From Acorus gramineus (lineage: Eukaryota; Streptophyta; Magnoliopsida; Acorales; Acoraceae): a stretch of DNA of 64,000 bases. Made by a program: the position numbers and the translations under genes. Below, piece after piece: positions 21,224 to 33,350 of the stretch. The stretch lies in NCBI GenBank assembly GCA_030737835.1, contig CM060849.1, positions 11,923,716 to 11,987,715 of the forward strand, given 5' to 3'. Position 1 is the first letter of the stretch; every line of letters begins with the position of its first letter. The notes below the pieces were generated by a model. The model worked only from the letters and a program-made list of their open reading frames with translations, was not told the origin of the DNA and ran no database searches.

Positions 21224-22498
21224 TACACATCATAGAATACACATATGCAACATTTTTGTACACTGTAACCTAGTTACATTGTCTAAAGTTAGTTACAATT
21301 GCTTCATATACAGATCTATCAAAATAAAAAAATAGCTCACATGTTGAAAGAAATTAGTTACATTGCACAAAAAGTAACTACATTCAGTACAACAGTAACA
21401 TCAAAAAACATATAATGATAACAGAAAGACAAATAATGACAAACAAGCTTACAAAAATGTTAATAGTTAGTTCATTGAATGAAAGTTAGTTACAAATGAA
21501 ACATAGTTACATTCCATATAACATCAAAATCTAAAGAAACTGAATATGTATACACATTATTTGTATTTGTTCACATTCAGCTAATAGTTAGTTACGTTTC
21601 TCTAAACATAGTTACATTCCATATTACTTCAAAATCCACATAAACAGATTTGTTACCCAATTTTTTCAAGCTGAAGAAATTGGTATTACATTTCATACAA
21701 ATGTAAACATACACACACCGTAATGTTTGGGTACACATACATAATAGAATACAAATATTGTGTAGGGTTATGCATACACAAAATTAGTTACATTGAAAGA
21801 AAGTTACATTTTGTAACTTTCATAAAACACTGAAAATACATATTCCTAATTTTAATAGTTGGTTACATTTGTCCTGCAAAAAAGAAGAAACTGGTCACAT
21901 ATAATCGCCTGCAAGCGATATACCTAAAATATTTTCTGTCAAATAATAGTCAGTTACTTTTCCACAAATTCAAAAAAAATATCGTCCAACATTTGAAGAT
22001 CATAATAACAATCTAAAAAATAATCGAACTTTGACACAGATACATCAAATAATAGAATATTAGATTTCTAAATTCATCAAATCATCACAAAATAGAAAAA
22101 AAATTTATTGAAAAACCCAAAAAGGGTTTGCATACCCATTTTTGGATGGTTTTGAATCTTCGGAAGATCTGAAAAACCTTTAAATCGAAGCCCCAAATAA
22201 ATTTTAGGTTTTCATCTCTCTTTTGGACGAAAGGTTTCTGATGGTGCGATTTCGTTTTTTTTTTTTTTTTTTTTGAAACCAATTAATGTTTGAACGAATG
22301 GGTTTTGGTTCTCAAGAGGGATGGGATACGAATAGAAAAAACGCAAAACAAGGGAAAATTGGGTGAGAGAATGTGTATTTTAAATAAGGGGTAAATATGT
22401 ATTTTACTTTTTTACTATTTTGAAAAAAACAATCAGACAGTCAATCATATTTTTACACCTCAAGGGACCTATATCCTGGGGCCTATGTAGCAAAGCTC
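21224..22498. mobile_element. Right arm of the MULE with subterminal repeats
   Basis: From 21224 (the TACAC duplication, 21224-21228) the interrupted MULE resumes. It is non-coding and carries many copies of AGTTACATT-like and TAGTTAC-like motifs up to about 21960. A unique AT-rich part and the terminal inverted repeat to 22498 follow. Such subterminal arrays are typical of transposase binding zones, but binding here is inferred only. Confidence 0.65.
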
Positions 22499-22507
22499 TT
22501 TGTATAA

Positions 22508-22838
22508 TTTGGTTGGTTTGTTGCATGATTTATTTTGGGTGGTGTTGTAAGACTTTAAAAAGTAGATTTGATTTTTATATGTTTGTATTAATTTATTTTA
22601 AATGATCCGATCTAGGCTTGTCAATAGGTTTAGGCATATACATATTATTTTCATTTGCATCCCTTAACTTCTCCAAGTCCGGCATCTCCTGATCCGATCT
22701 AAGTCTATTAATGGGTCAACTCAGACCCGACCCAAAAGACCTATTTTTTACTCAAAATGGACTTAATTCGAAGAACCCGACAAACAAAACAAGTTGAGTC
22801 CGGTCCATTCTGACCCGATCCGAACCAGACATGCCTAC
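22508..22838. mobile_element. Right part of the putative hAT-like repeat
   Basis: GATCCGATCTA, GACCCGACCC and CCGATCCGAACCAGACATGCCTA motifs are the inverted counterpart of 6404-6540. It directly follows the MULE target duplication, which suits a nested insertion. The outer boundary is approximate. Confidence 0.35.
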
Positions 22839-24608
22839 CTAAAAGGCGTAACTAAAGCATATGTTGCTTGTTATGATGGTTATACCAAGATTCTTTATGT
22901 AATATCTTTTTATTTGTCATTTGATCTTACTCTGTTTTTTTTCATATGATCTTCGGTTGGTGTGTTGAGCAAATCAGAAAATGATGAAACATGATTAAAA
23001 AAACAGCACATTTGATACGAGATGGATATGACATAATAATTTGAAGATCAATAATGTTTGACATCTTATGCGATACCTTATGTAATTCTTCCATTTTTTT
23101 AAGGTGTACCTATAAATTCATGTAATAAAACATGTATATTTATAATTTAAAAAGTTATTTATATATTCTAAAAAATTATACATGCCCATTTAAATTAAAC
23201 AAAAATCACATGTTTTATCTAATAAAACATATATCCCGTTAACTTAATGTAAGTATTTCCAGTACTGCAACTTAAGGAGTGCATAAAAATTTTCTAATTT
23301 GAAATAAATTTAATTAGGGATAAAAGTACACACCCGTCCTACATGCAGTCTTAAATAAAATTTTCACATGCTTTGATTTTTTTACAGCACGTAATGATGC
23401 ATGCATCTTTATAACAATTCAATTAGTATTAGATTATATATGAAATTGTTATTATTAGAGTATTTTATATTAATCATTGTTTTATTTTATTTATTAAGAT
23501 AGACATTTTATAATGGGAAAAAGATAAAAAAAAATCTCCAAAAAGTTAGAAATACCCAAATTAATATTATACATAAAAATGTCTCATTTCACAATTTTGG
23601 AAACACAAAAGACTAATATACCATTATGTAATTATATCCTTAACATTCCTTTAACCCTTGTTAGATTACTTCACACCAAAAACATATTTTTTCAACAGAA
23701 CAACAATATCTCTTTATATGACATAAATCAATCATCTTAAAGGTTTTGTTATTATATAAATTGAGGTATATGCATCGATAAAAAAAACATCTCAACTCAT
23801 TGAAGCATATACCTCATTGGGCTATATGATTTCTTTATTGACACATTTATCTCGATAAGGGATGTACATACGTGATTCGTACAGACTGCATATTATCATT
23901 TCAATATATATATACACACATACCACCTACTGTTATATATTTTAGAGCCTGATGATGTGCGTAGAGGATTGTTGGTGCTACGCAGAATCGGATGAAGGTC
24001 AAGCTTCCCGCTGAGCTCGCGGGGATCGAGCTGCCAGATCAGTTAGTGGGGGTCTTGGGGCAGCGCCCCAAGAAAAAAAAAAAGGGTGTCTTTTCTATAT
24101 TGACTTTTTTGTCCATAATGAGATGTCAGTATAAAAGAGCATCTCATATTTTTCATTAAGCTCTAGTGTTTTTTATTTCTACGTGACAATTGTTAAAAAC
24201 TTCTTGTTGATAATGGATTGATCTCTGTTGTGCTCCGTGGACCTAAACAAGATTTGTCAAACCATGTAATTCTTTATGTCTTTCTTTCGATTATTTTTTT
24301 ATTTCTTCGATTAATGGCATCTCAAGATGTAGAATTTGTAACACCTGCAAATACAAATCAAAACATACACATACCTCGTAAGATAAGCACCTCCAAATTT
24401 CAAGTGGTCCAATATTACAAAAACTTTTCCAAACATTAAACATATAATCAGCTAGATAATGGTGCTCCCAAGTGCAACAACAGCAACAACCAACAATTGC
24501 ATCATCACACTTCCACGACCACCAAAAATTCATGTAAATCCAAAAACAGATAACACAAACACATCACATTGTAGAGATAAAGAGAGAGTGAATTCTTCAA
24601 CAAAAGAC
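22839..24608. other. Intergenic DNA with one GC-rich hairpin
   Basis: Most of this stretch is AT-rich and shows no gene. At about 23990-24080 a GC-rich patch contains CTTGGGGCAGCGCCCCAAG (24054-24072), a perfect 8-bp stem with a 3-base loop. The patch resembles fragments of plant LTR elements, but I cannot assign it. The final part is the 3' flank of the ferredoxin gene. Confidence 0.5.
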
Positions 24609-25040
24609 TTAAGCGACCTCCTCCTCCTTGTGTGTCTCCACAACGAGATCGGACTGCGGGAACGCGACGCACGTGAGCACGAACCCGGCGTCGATCTGGT
24701 CGTCGTCCAAGAAGTTCCCGTCCGATTGGTCAAGCTTCCCCTCCACAACCTTCCCTACACACGACGAGCAAGACCCGGCCCGGCACGAGTAGGGGATGTC
24801 GAACCCTTCATCGAGTGCCTGGTCGAGGATGTAAACGTCGTCCGGGCAGTCGAACTCCACCGGGCCCTCCGGGGTGATCAGCTTCACCTTGTACGTCGCC
24901 ATGGCGGTCACCCGGCCTCCCCTGGAGGAGGACTTGAGCCCGAAGAGGGACCGGACCGCGTTCGGCCGGAGGAGGGTTGTGGTGGTGGTGGGCTTCTTGA
25001 AGGTGCTCACCATGGTTGTGCATGCCAGTGAAGAAGCCAT
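24609..25040 (-). CDS. Chloroplast [2Fe-2S] ferredoxin, photosynthetic type
   Basis: A single exon encodes 143 residues. Residues 1-47 are a Ser/Thr/Arg-rich plastid transit peptide ([10 protein letters not shown]...). The mature protein begins near Ala48 ([12 protein letters not shown]). The four iron-sulfur ligands are visible as Cys86, Cys91, Cys94 and Cys124 (CRAGSCSSC and LTC), which are Cys39, 44, 47 and 77 of mature plant ferredoxins. The acidic C-terminal HKEEEVA is also typical. Such proteins carry electrons from photosystem I to ferredoxin-NADP reductase and other stromal enzymes. The first ATG is used because it gives a normal transit peptide. The exon is markedly GC-rich compared with its surroundings. 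Leaf rather than root type is inferred from the mature sequence and the promoter. Confidence 0.96.
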   Translation of the reverse strand: MASSLACTTMVSTFKKPTTTTTLLRPNAVRSLFGLKSSSRGGRVTAMATYKVKLITPEGPVEFDCPDDVYILDQALDEGFDIPYSCRAGSCSSCVGKVVEGKLDQSDGNFLDDDQIDAGFVLTCVAFPQSDLVVETHKEEEVA

Positions 25041-25110
25041 TGGTGTAGAGACTTTTGTTGTTGTTGTTGTTACTATAATTTTCTCTCTCTCTCACACACA
25101 CACACACACA
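25041..25110 (-). repeat. CT/CA microsatellite in the ferredoxin leader
   Basis: Plus-strand (TC)n followed by (AC)n at about 25081-25109, with a short GTT repeat at 25050-25068, lies in the presumed 5' untranslated region. On the mRNA it would read GT and GA repeats followed by AAC repeats just before the start codon. It is length-variable in principle. Confidence 0.7.
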
Positions 25111-25193
25111 AAAGTATGTTACTAGTTTAAGGTTGAGAGGGAGTGTGATGGGGGGTATTAAGGGTGGAGGGGGGGAGTGTGGAATCCTATCCT

Positions 25194-25228
25194 GACACGT
25201 GGCAGGAGGAGTGTGGTTGGCTTATCTC
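25194..25228 (-). promoter_or_regulatory. G-box and I-box of the ferredoxin promoter
   Basis: Read on the minus strand, GATAAG (I-box core, 25221-25226) is followed by GCCACGTGTC (a G-box with CACGTG at 25196-25201), then a GATAGG motif. They lie about 150-185 bases upstream of the ferredoxin ATG. Paired I-box and G-box sites are known light-response modules of photosynthesis genes such as rbcS. Function here is inferred. Confidence 0.6.
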
Positions 25229-26675
25229 TGTTTTTATCAGTTTGTGTTTTGAGTGGCTGTGGTGGGTTTTTGGTGGGAGCATCTATAGAGGGTTGGGTGA
25301 GACTCTGGGTGGTGGGTGTTTTTGTGGTCACTGTTGTGTTTTTGGCTTTTGTTTTAGCGGCTCTTTTTCGTGTAACGTGTACATGCTATGCTTGTGGTTT
25401 CTGAATTTGGGAAAAGTTGACCAAAAAAAAAAAAAATGTCAAAAACATTCAACCAAAAATGTGTACAGAGAGAATGAGATGAGATAAACATTATTGATCC
25501 TTGTCTTTCAATAAAAGATTTACATGTGTGATATTAACTTAAAAAAAAATTATTTTAGTCTCACGTATTTTGCATGTGATTTTGTTACATTTTTCAATCT
25601 TTATTGAAAACTTAAGATTAATGAGACCAGATGAGGTACCTGACTCCATTGAAAAAATATTGTGTTTTTGAACTGTTTCAATGCACGACATGTTCACATG
25701 CGACGATGTAAATGCATCTCAAGAAACAAAAAGGAGAATTTTTTTGTTAGTTTTATCAACATTCTAGATTTATCAATTTTGAATTCAAAATGAATTATGA
25801 CAGAATCAATTGGCAGTGATTTGCAAATAAAGGGCTAGTAAATCTTTATTTTCATAGCAAACTGAGTTTTGATTAATCGGCTAACACCGCTTATATGTAA
25901 AAGAGGTAAGGGACCAAACGGACACCAATCTTAAAAATTAAAAAAGGACTTTATTTTCATAAATGAATGTACCTCACATGTGAATGGTAAAGGTTAACTA
26001 ATATCTAACAGAGAATTCGAAGGTCCATGTGTCTTTTTGGGCATTTTAACAGTAGCACCCTTTCTTAAATATATGTAGCGAAAGAGCCCATGGGATTGTG
26101 GAGTTGAGAAACAAAGGTCACATAGGTGGGAAACAAAACCGCCTAGCCCAGTTTGAAAATACATAGGAAAAGATGAGATTTTGAAAATCTGATCGATTTT
26201 TCAAAAATATTGTTCAATGTTTTAACAGATTCTCAAATGCCAAAAAAATGACATGACAAACACGAAAAAAACAACAAATCAACATTTGAAAAAAATGTTT
26301 GGATACACATTGACTTTTAAACCACAGAATCTGTCCGAATACAGATCCAAATGGTGCCTAAAACTAATTACAATTCCTCTTGCGATCGTAATCAACCATT
26401 TAAATTGCAAATGGCTTCAACCATAGCTTGGTCCAATCCAGAAATGAGCAAGTGTATAACTACATGTTGAGTCCAAAATTATAGTTAGATTTAAAGGACG
26501 GTAAATTACACTTTTTTGCCTGAGCTCTCAAGAAGCCCATCATTCCCTCAGGTCAGAACAACTAATCAATAATTTCCAGAGAAGAGACCCATTGGAAGAA
26601 TATCAAGAACTGTGAACTAGAGCAAGACTGTTCTCAACACCTCAACAACCAGCCAAGATTATATAAGGGTGTTGA

Positions 26676-26719
<44 letters not shown>

Positions 26720-27139
26720 GTCATTCTTAGACTTATATCATGTAATGAATCAGTAATAGAGTATATATCCTATTATTTCAGGTAGACAACTCTTCTACGA
26801 AAAAACGTATAAATGCACGCATTCAACTCATTCGAGAATCTTTCTTCTTTTTTTTGTGGAAGTATGTACTTCATTAGACAAATATATATACTTCAATCAA
26901 AATGTGTGCCATGTGTAATAGTGACAACAGGAATGATAAGTATAACATTTTCCAAAGAAGAGTTCAGACCAAATGATGGGGGAGAGAAATCTTTCAGTTA
27001 TTCGATTGCCCCCAATATATATATATATATATATAGATATATGGAAAATTAAGATCATCCCCATAGGGAGGTACATCAAATCAAACAACCAGATGACTTC
27101 AAAATGGATAACAGAAAAGATGATGATCAAGTCAAGAAC
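25229..27139. other. Intergenic DNA with microsatellites
   Basis: No gene is supported. There is a (TC)n tract at about 26681-26715 and a (TA)n tract at about 27018-27035. The rest is AT-rich single-copy-looking DNA. Confidence 0.6.
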
Positions 27140-30100
27140 TTACGCAGAGACTACAGTTGCTAGTTTCGGAGCCTGGTCGGACCTCGGTTCCGCTGGCTCC
27201 TTCTCAGTTGATTGTTCGGGTGTATGCGGATGTCCATCAATGCCTCAACGGCCTAAAAAAACCATACATTAAATAAAAATAAATAATCGAATGATCCCAG
27301 TTAGTATGAGGAATTACCGTAGCAGTGCTTGTTTTGTTATTGAGGTGGCTGCTGCCCATACCCGGTGGCTGAATCGGAGACTAGCAATTCAATAGAACCC
27401 ATCTTCAGTAAAGTGATAGAGCCTCCAACTATAATTAGCATACATTATAACAATCAACTAGTTGAGATATCTCTCAAACATGTAAACAAATTCCTCACTT
27501 ATTGCTTCACTCTTTGGTGGGGATCACCACCAAATTCGTCGTATATATGTCAGGCGCAAACATAGCCTTCTAGATTTAGGATGTTAAGCAATTCAGAGAT
27601 GTTTGAGTTTTTTTGGGGTTTTATTGTGATTTTACTTCGAGAGCTTTCTAGTATAAGATACCAGGGCAAGATGGAAAACTCAGATAGAAGAATGATAAGG
27701 AGACTAAAGGCTCACTATTCTCAACGATAACAAAAGAAGAAGTTAAAGCTTCACCAAATAAATTACATATGAAAAGTACTATGTGAAAACCTCTCCCGTT
27801 CAGCAATGGATCCTATTTATAAACTCTAAACTCACATTTAAGTCAATGGAAAAGGAATGTACTTAGAAGTTTGCTAATCAATGGTTAACAACAGCTGACG
27901 TGGCTTTTTAAAAACTACAGATAGCTGCCAGAAACAAAGGTAGATGCGCAGTTCTGAGATTTATTACTAAACAACGTACAGGATATGATAGGAAAATGGT
28001 GGGTCAAGAAATCTGTCTACATAACTTCATTCAGTGAAATCATAGATAAACAAACAGAGAAGTACAGGTAGTCCTTTGAAGAGGCAGTTTTGGGTCTCAC
28101 CCACTGAACCAGAAAATAGAGATATAAAAGGCTCTCCAGTCACATAAAGATGGTGATAAATATATTCGTCCATATAGGATTCCAGTTTTTCAGGCAATGA
28201 ACTCAAAAATAAATCCAAATTTTCCACAGTTCACCTCAAACATGGACACAAGAATATAATGAAGACCAGATCTTCAAAGCCCAATCTCACGAAACCTCCA
28301 AATCTTAAGAAAATAAGAGTAGCAGGGGTCACCACAGATGAGCCAAAATTTAAGTCCTAGAACTCTGCCCATTGACCTTTCTATACAAGTCCTACCTTTA
28401 CATCAGGTCGTAAAAAAAAACATGATTTTTTTCTTTTTCTTTTTTTTTGAAAATAAGGTGGGAGCACGCCACCTGAATTTTACAAAATCAGGGACATAGT
28501 TCCAAAAGTGAAAATGAGATGAGGAATCTCCAAAAAGCATAATAATAAAGAGATAAATTAAAAAAAACCCAGCCAATAAAAGAACTATTAACTGTGTAAT
28601 CTTCACATTTGACATTATTAAAAAGTTCTTGATGTTTTTTAATTATCAGATAATCATTAGGGAAACATGAATTCCATCTAAAACATATTGCAACTGCAAT
28701 TCAATTTTTCCACACGTCAATATATTATAGAGAAATGCATGAAAAGAACATGAAAGATGAAAATGAAAACACTCTAGAGATAAATCAAAAGGTAAACATT
28801 TGTCCATATATGCCCAACGTAACACATTATTTGTCAATATAGTCTGGAAGTGTAGTCACCTTGGGGGAATGAACCATATGACCTAATGCTGAATACAGTA
28901 CCTGCTTTGGTAGGGAACCCTCACGATATCTGGAGTCCTCCAAATCCTGTCAGGAATAAACAAGTAATGAATAATAGCAGTCCAAAAGATAACATTGTAG
29001 CTGAGAAAAGCATAACTAAATGCATCCATAACTACAATATTACCCTTTTGTTACTTAAAGGCTCGGACGTTGACAACCTCTGGATAGTAGACAACATCAC
29101 AGACATCTGGGATTTCATCTCCACCATCATGGACTTCATCTCTTCCATCTCCCCTCGCACCTTGTGTACCTCTTCATTAGCTGCTTTTTTAGCTTCAGAG
29201 GCAATCCTTAGGGCCTCAGCATTGCTGAGGCGACCACGTCTTCCTTCTCTCATTACTTGGGAGAGGACATCATTGCTTGGAGGGTTGTCCTGCAAGCTCT
29301 CAGGTTGCTGAGATGCTCTTTCTTTGAGTTGTGACTGCAATGGATTCACAATGTGAGGAAGAAAAACTTAATAAAAGACAAAATTGAACAATTTGATAAA
29401 CATACCATAATTAGAGCCGATTCCTGATCAACAGCACTCCCATCCTTACGCGTATGGGTCAATATGAAAAACTCTGCCCGGGATGGCTCCTCCCCATCGA
29501 CCCTCTTCGCTCGCTATCCTCGTTACACAAAGGACAATAATTTAATGCATATAACATATACAATTACAAGTTTTAATGTATATGAAAAGTTACCTCCTCT
29601 TCACGTAGGCGTGCAAAGCTCTTCGTGCCTGTAGTGTGACTAATCTTTAGCCGTTTTCGATTAGCACTGTTTATAGCACTGAGCTTCTACAATGTGGCAT
29701 GGTAAAAGGATATAATATTCTATTCATCTGCACCTCAAACAAAGTATTTAATTTCTTTACCATCATATACCTTTCCCTCTTCAGAGCTCCAAAATTCAAC
29801 AAGACTCTGCCACTGATCCGGTTCCACTCGATCATCAAGGTCTGCCAGTCGCTCCTCATCCGTATCATGAACCTTATAATGTTTATTCTTTAATAATGCT
29901 TTCCAATCCCTCCACTTTGTCGCAATTGACTTCAAGACCCAAGTTTTAATGGCTGGGTCAACCTCAAACTTGGACTACGTCAAATGAACAAAACATAAAA
30001 ACATATAACAAATAAAAATAACACATTCCCATATTGATTTTTGTTATCATACCTTAATTATGTTCCACATGGCCTCCTTTAATTCATCTGGCACTCTCCT

Positions 30101-31306
30101 CCAATCAACATACGTAAGGGGCACCATGTGCCCATCACGTGCTATTGTGCCCATGAAGCTAATTAGTCTTGCAGCATTTGGACCAACGGCCTGCCCAAAT
30201 TCATTCATGCTGACTGGTATACGCTGACCATAATCCATCTTCCACACAGAGTGGCACCGTGTGGGGCCTCTCTTCCCCCTCCTAGTAGACACAGTATTGC
30301 AGTGACCGTATTGCTGGGAGGGGTGTGGATGAGATGCATGAGGATCTACAGGGTTTATGGGGATGCTCTGCTGAGACTGCTGGCAGTGATCGACACTTAC
30401 CTGCTGTGGCTGGCTAGTGCTTCTGACTGTTGGGTTCTCCAGGTGCCTACATTTACGTGAATTGCACCCCATGCCAGATAAATGGCCTACAAAAATGGAA
30501 ACAAATAGTACACCACAGTCTATCAAAGACTATCCCTTATATTCTACACGTCCATTGATAAACCAATAATCCATGCAATCTAAATGCTTTCACTGTTTCA
30601 AACTTTTAAAATATTTAATTCATCTTGAACAGTAAATTAAGAGATTTACCAGTTGCATCAAACACAACAAAACCATTTTTTTTTTTTTTTTGTGATAGGC
30701 TTAGTGAGTGCAGATAGACCTGATGATTGTTCGTTGAAATTGACAAAAGATAAGGTCTGAAGCCATTTAAAATTAGTGCACTCAATTATTAGTTACTAAA
30801 AAAATGTCATTTGGTAGTCTACATTAATACATTTGAGCATGTTATTATAATTTCAACCTAATAAGAAGCATGAAATCTACAAAAAAAAATTGTGGTTCCA
30901 AACTGATCAGCCTATGCAAGTTCAGTAGTTCTAAGACAATTTCCTTCTCAATTCTGCTTCGCCTTCTAATCCCCAGCATACCCACTTGGCCAGATTATAA
31001 ACCTTAGCAGCCAAACTGTTCCCTATTCAGGCATTCTCTACACACACAAAGAATAATTCCAATTAATATATGCTGACCTTCATCCCTGCTCAAAATAGAA
31101 TGGTACCCCATTGGGCCTTGAATCATCTCTGTAGCCATGGTATCTCCACATGGTGGATGGAAAGAATGTGGATCAACGCAGTCTGTGTTGAGGTTCTGCT
31201 GAGACTGCTGAAGGTGACCGACGCTTGCCCAAGGATGTAGTTTCTTGCTAGTGCTGCTGGTAATCGGGCCCACTGGGCGCCTAGGATAACGATACTTGCG
31301 CCTCAT
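27140..31306 (-). CDS. Ptta/En/Spm 'plant transposase' (PF03004-like) protein
   Basis: I assemble seven coding exons: 31078-31306, 30053-30486, 29771-29974, 29594-29686, 29406-29513, 29055-29334 and 27140-27243. All have GT/AG borders and consistent phase, giving 483 residues. Family signatures are RGKRGPTRCHSVWKM, GPNAARLISFMGTIARDGH, PLTYVDWRRVP, SIATKWRDWKALL, QWQSLVEFWSSEE, HTTGTKSFARLREEE and EEPSRAEFFILTHTRKDG, followed by a coiled coil. This family is named after CACTA-type proteins but also occurs as stand-alone plant genes; its activity is unknown. I see no CACTA ends. Exons 1 and 2 share QQSQQ...VDPH..HP and HS...D.GQ.I, so they look duplicated. The last exon and its donor at 29053-29054 are the weakest parts; if unspliced, exon 6 would stop at 29032. 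Confidence 0.75.
28426..28618 (-). mobile_element. Retroposon 3' end
   Basis: Read on the minus strand, GGTGGCGTGCTCCCACCTTATTTTC is followed by an A-rich tail. A diverged relative with the same layout (GTTGGTACGCTCC.ACCTT) lies on the minus strand at about 44880-44925. Such ends with A tails are typical of plant LINE or SINE insertions. It lies within an intron of the surrounding gene. The 5' limit is unclear. Confidence 0.4.
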
Positions 31307-31689
31307 ATCAATAAATTACTGCATGAAAGAAAAAAATACTTTCCCTCATATTTATCTTGTCAGTTGAGCAACACAAAACTGAGGAGAAGAGAAAAATCGC
31401 ACAGCTATCAAATATCAGATATCATAAAATTAAACTGTCATTAACATTACCAGCCACACGGATATACAGAGCACAAAAAGACTCCTCAAACAAAAATTAC
31501 ACAGAAGTCCTAAAGAAATACAAATTTCCTAAAGAATCGAGACCCTAATCATATGTTTTCAACTTCTCCTGACATAAGTATGAATTCTTTATTTAACTCC
31601 TGAAAAATACTTAACTCGTCTTGGGTTGCCCATTAAAAAATTAACCATGTATGAAAATCCACATTTGTATGAGTCAATAGTCAATATTT

Positions 31690-32790
31690 AAAATTTCTTG
31701 AAAGAACTTAAGGGAGAAATCATCTAGATTGGGAGCCCTCTCACCATCCAAACCAGAATAGCCTCATGAATTTCCTTCTCTACAAATGGAGTATCCAATT
31801 CAACCAAGAATCATCGAGCAATATTTTCAGATCATCATACCAAGTGGGTCTTCATCTTCTATCAGCCTTGAAAGACCTCTTAAAATGCTTAGCTAGTCAT
31901 CTTGAAATATTTGTAAAAAAACTGTGTTATTAACACCAACCTTCAGCCCAAGTGATCCTGATTTCTGCTTCCATTTAGCTTCTTCCATTCAAGGGATAAA
32001 TATCATTTTTTCCTCAGTACAACTCAATCAGATCTGATCCCACTTGTTGGAGAACTCACTACTATCTCATCTATCTATGAATAATTTCTTCCAAGTTTCC
32101 TTTTTTAGGTATCTTTGAGCTTTCGCTTTTCCTCCCCAAATTTTCAATTCAGATTTTATGTGTTTCAACGTGAATGCCGCCTTCCTAGCCCTCGTCAATC
32201 TCCGCACTCTTGCACCCCAAGAGTCATCCACTAGCCCTCTGAATGCTTCGACCCTTAACAACCACATTTCTCAAATCTGAAGTGCGGAGACAGAGTGAAA
32301 TTTGAACCGCCATCCACCAAAAGTGCAAAGCAATCTGAACACTCTTTGAAGGCCCAAAAGGAGCAGTTAGGGAAAGTCTTCTCCCAGCCAATGTCAACTA
32401 GGAGCCTACCTAGTCAAGCCAAGGAAGGATAAACTTTGAGATTGCTCTAGGTGAAAGCTTGGGTAGCGGGTAAATTAACCAGATCTTCATTTGTAATATA
32501 AATTGAGAACTACACCACAGCAGCAGGGAAGATCCCATTGTGATTCCTATCCTCCATATTCCTTGTAGTATATAAACCTCCCACCACACACTAACATTAA
32601 GCACACTCCATTTTAACTTAGCTGAATTCCTCAACAGAATCCCCCCTATAGGGATCTTCATCAATCCCATAAACACCTGAACAAATTCACTTCTAACCAG
32701 AGGTTCTATCTTTTCACATTATAGAAATAGAAAAGGGTTCCACCTTATGATCACCCAATCAATCACTGTTGCCCATTCCCGCACAAGTGG
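31690..32790 (-). pseudogene. Decayed L1-type LINE ORF2 fragment
   Basis: On the minus strand, pieces in shifting frames resemble the stretch of L1-type ORF2 from the end of the endonuclease to the start of reverse transcriptase. In order I read SPHFRFEK, then AFRGLVDDSW and LKSELKIWGGKAKAQ-type sequence (32267-32067), then AKWKQKSGS.G.K.G.NNT.FL, and then a block like EKEIHEAI that normally precedes the RT core. Many stops and frame changes show it is dead. It lies in the first intron of the Ptta-like gene, in the same orientation. Confidence 0.6.
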
Positions 32791-32879
32791 CTATCACTAA
32801 AGCTCTCTCTGAAACTTAGAAAATCATATAATACAGATGCAGTCTTCCCATGCGATATTTTCCATTTTTTTCTCTTTGA

Positions 32880-33350
32880 GAAGTCTAGAAAGCATTGACA
32901 CTTAAATGAACATGCCATGTTTGTGTCTGACACATATCAAACTGGGACATGACACAATATGTATTGGACACGTTTCCAAAATTCAAAAAATATATAAAAA
33001 ATATAAAAATAAAATCGAACATACATTGGATGCCAGATAAACATGGTGGGGACACAGATTACTTATACAACACTATATTATAAATTTTTAAATAACTATT
33101 ATAAACTTTAAGACCACATGAAATCCAAACAATGTTAAAATATTATTGGAATTGATAGTTGACGCACCATTATAGTTATATCAACTTTTTATAGAATATA
33201 GATGTCGCTCATGTTTTAAAATAACCATAGTTTAACATATATTACACATTGTCGTGTCTTTGTCGTGTCTATATACTAGTGTTTCAAGAATTGTCATGTC
33301 ATCTGTATTGTGTCGTGTCTGTGTCTAGTGTATGTATCCATGCTCCATAG
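32880..33350. repeat. Repeat with GTGTCGTGTCT motifs
   Basis: GTGTCTGACAC and GACACAATATG-type motifs at 32920-32975 recur inverted as TTGTCGTGTCTTTGTCGTGTCTA and TTGTGTCGTGTCTGTGTC at 33250-33325. The middle is AT-rich. It looks like an old inverted-repeat transposon, but the ends and target duplication are unclear. Confidence 0.4.

Larger units (their letters stand above)
6678..22498. mobile_element. MULE (Kaonashi-like), interrupted by a Gypsy element
   Basis: The ends are imperfect inverted repeats. The left end carries CATAGGCCCCAAGTAAGCCCC; the right end, read inverted, starts GAGCTTTGCTACATAGGCCCC. The element is flanked by a perfect 9-bp duplication, TTTGTATAA, at 6669-6677 and 22499-22507, the length expected for Mutator-like elements. 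Without the retrotransposon at 11337-21223 it would be about 5.9 kb. Inside are a FAR1-type DNA-binding gene remnant on the plus strand and a ULP1-type protease gene remnant on the minus strand. That combination is known from the plant MULEs called Kaonashi. Non-coding parts are full of AGTTACATT and GTAACTA motifs. Both genes look broken, so the copy is probably immobile on its own. Confidence 0.82.

Noticed and set aside
24459..25031. Plus-strand frame of 190 residues
   Set aside because: It is the antisense shadow of the GC-rich ferredoxin exon; the minus-strand frame has all four iron-sulfur Cys residues.
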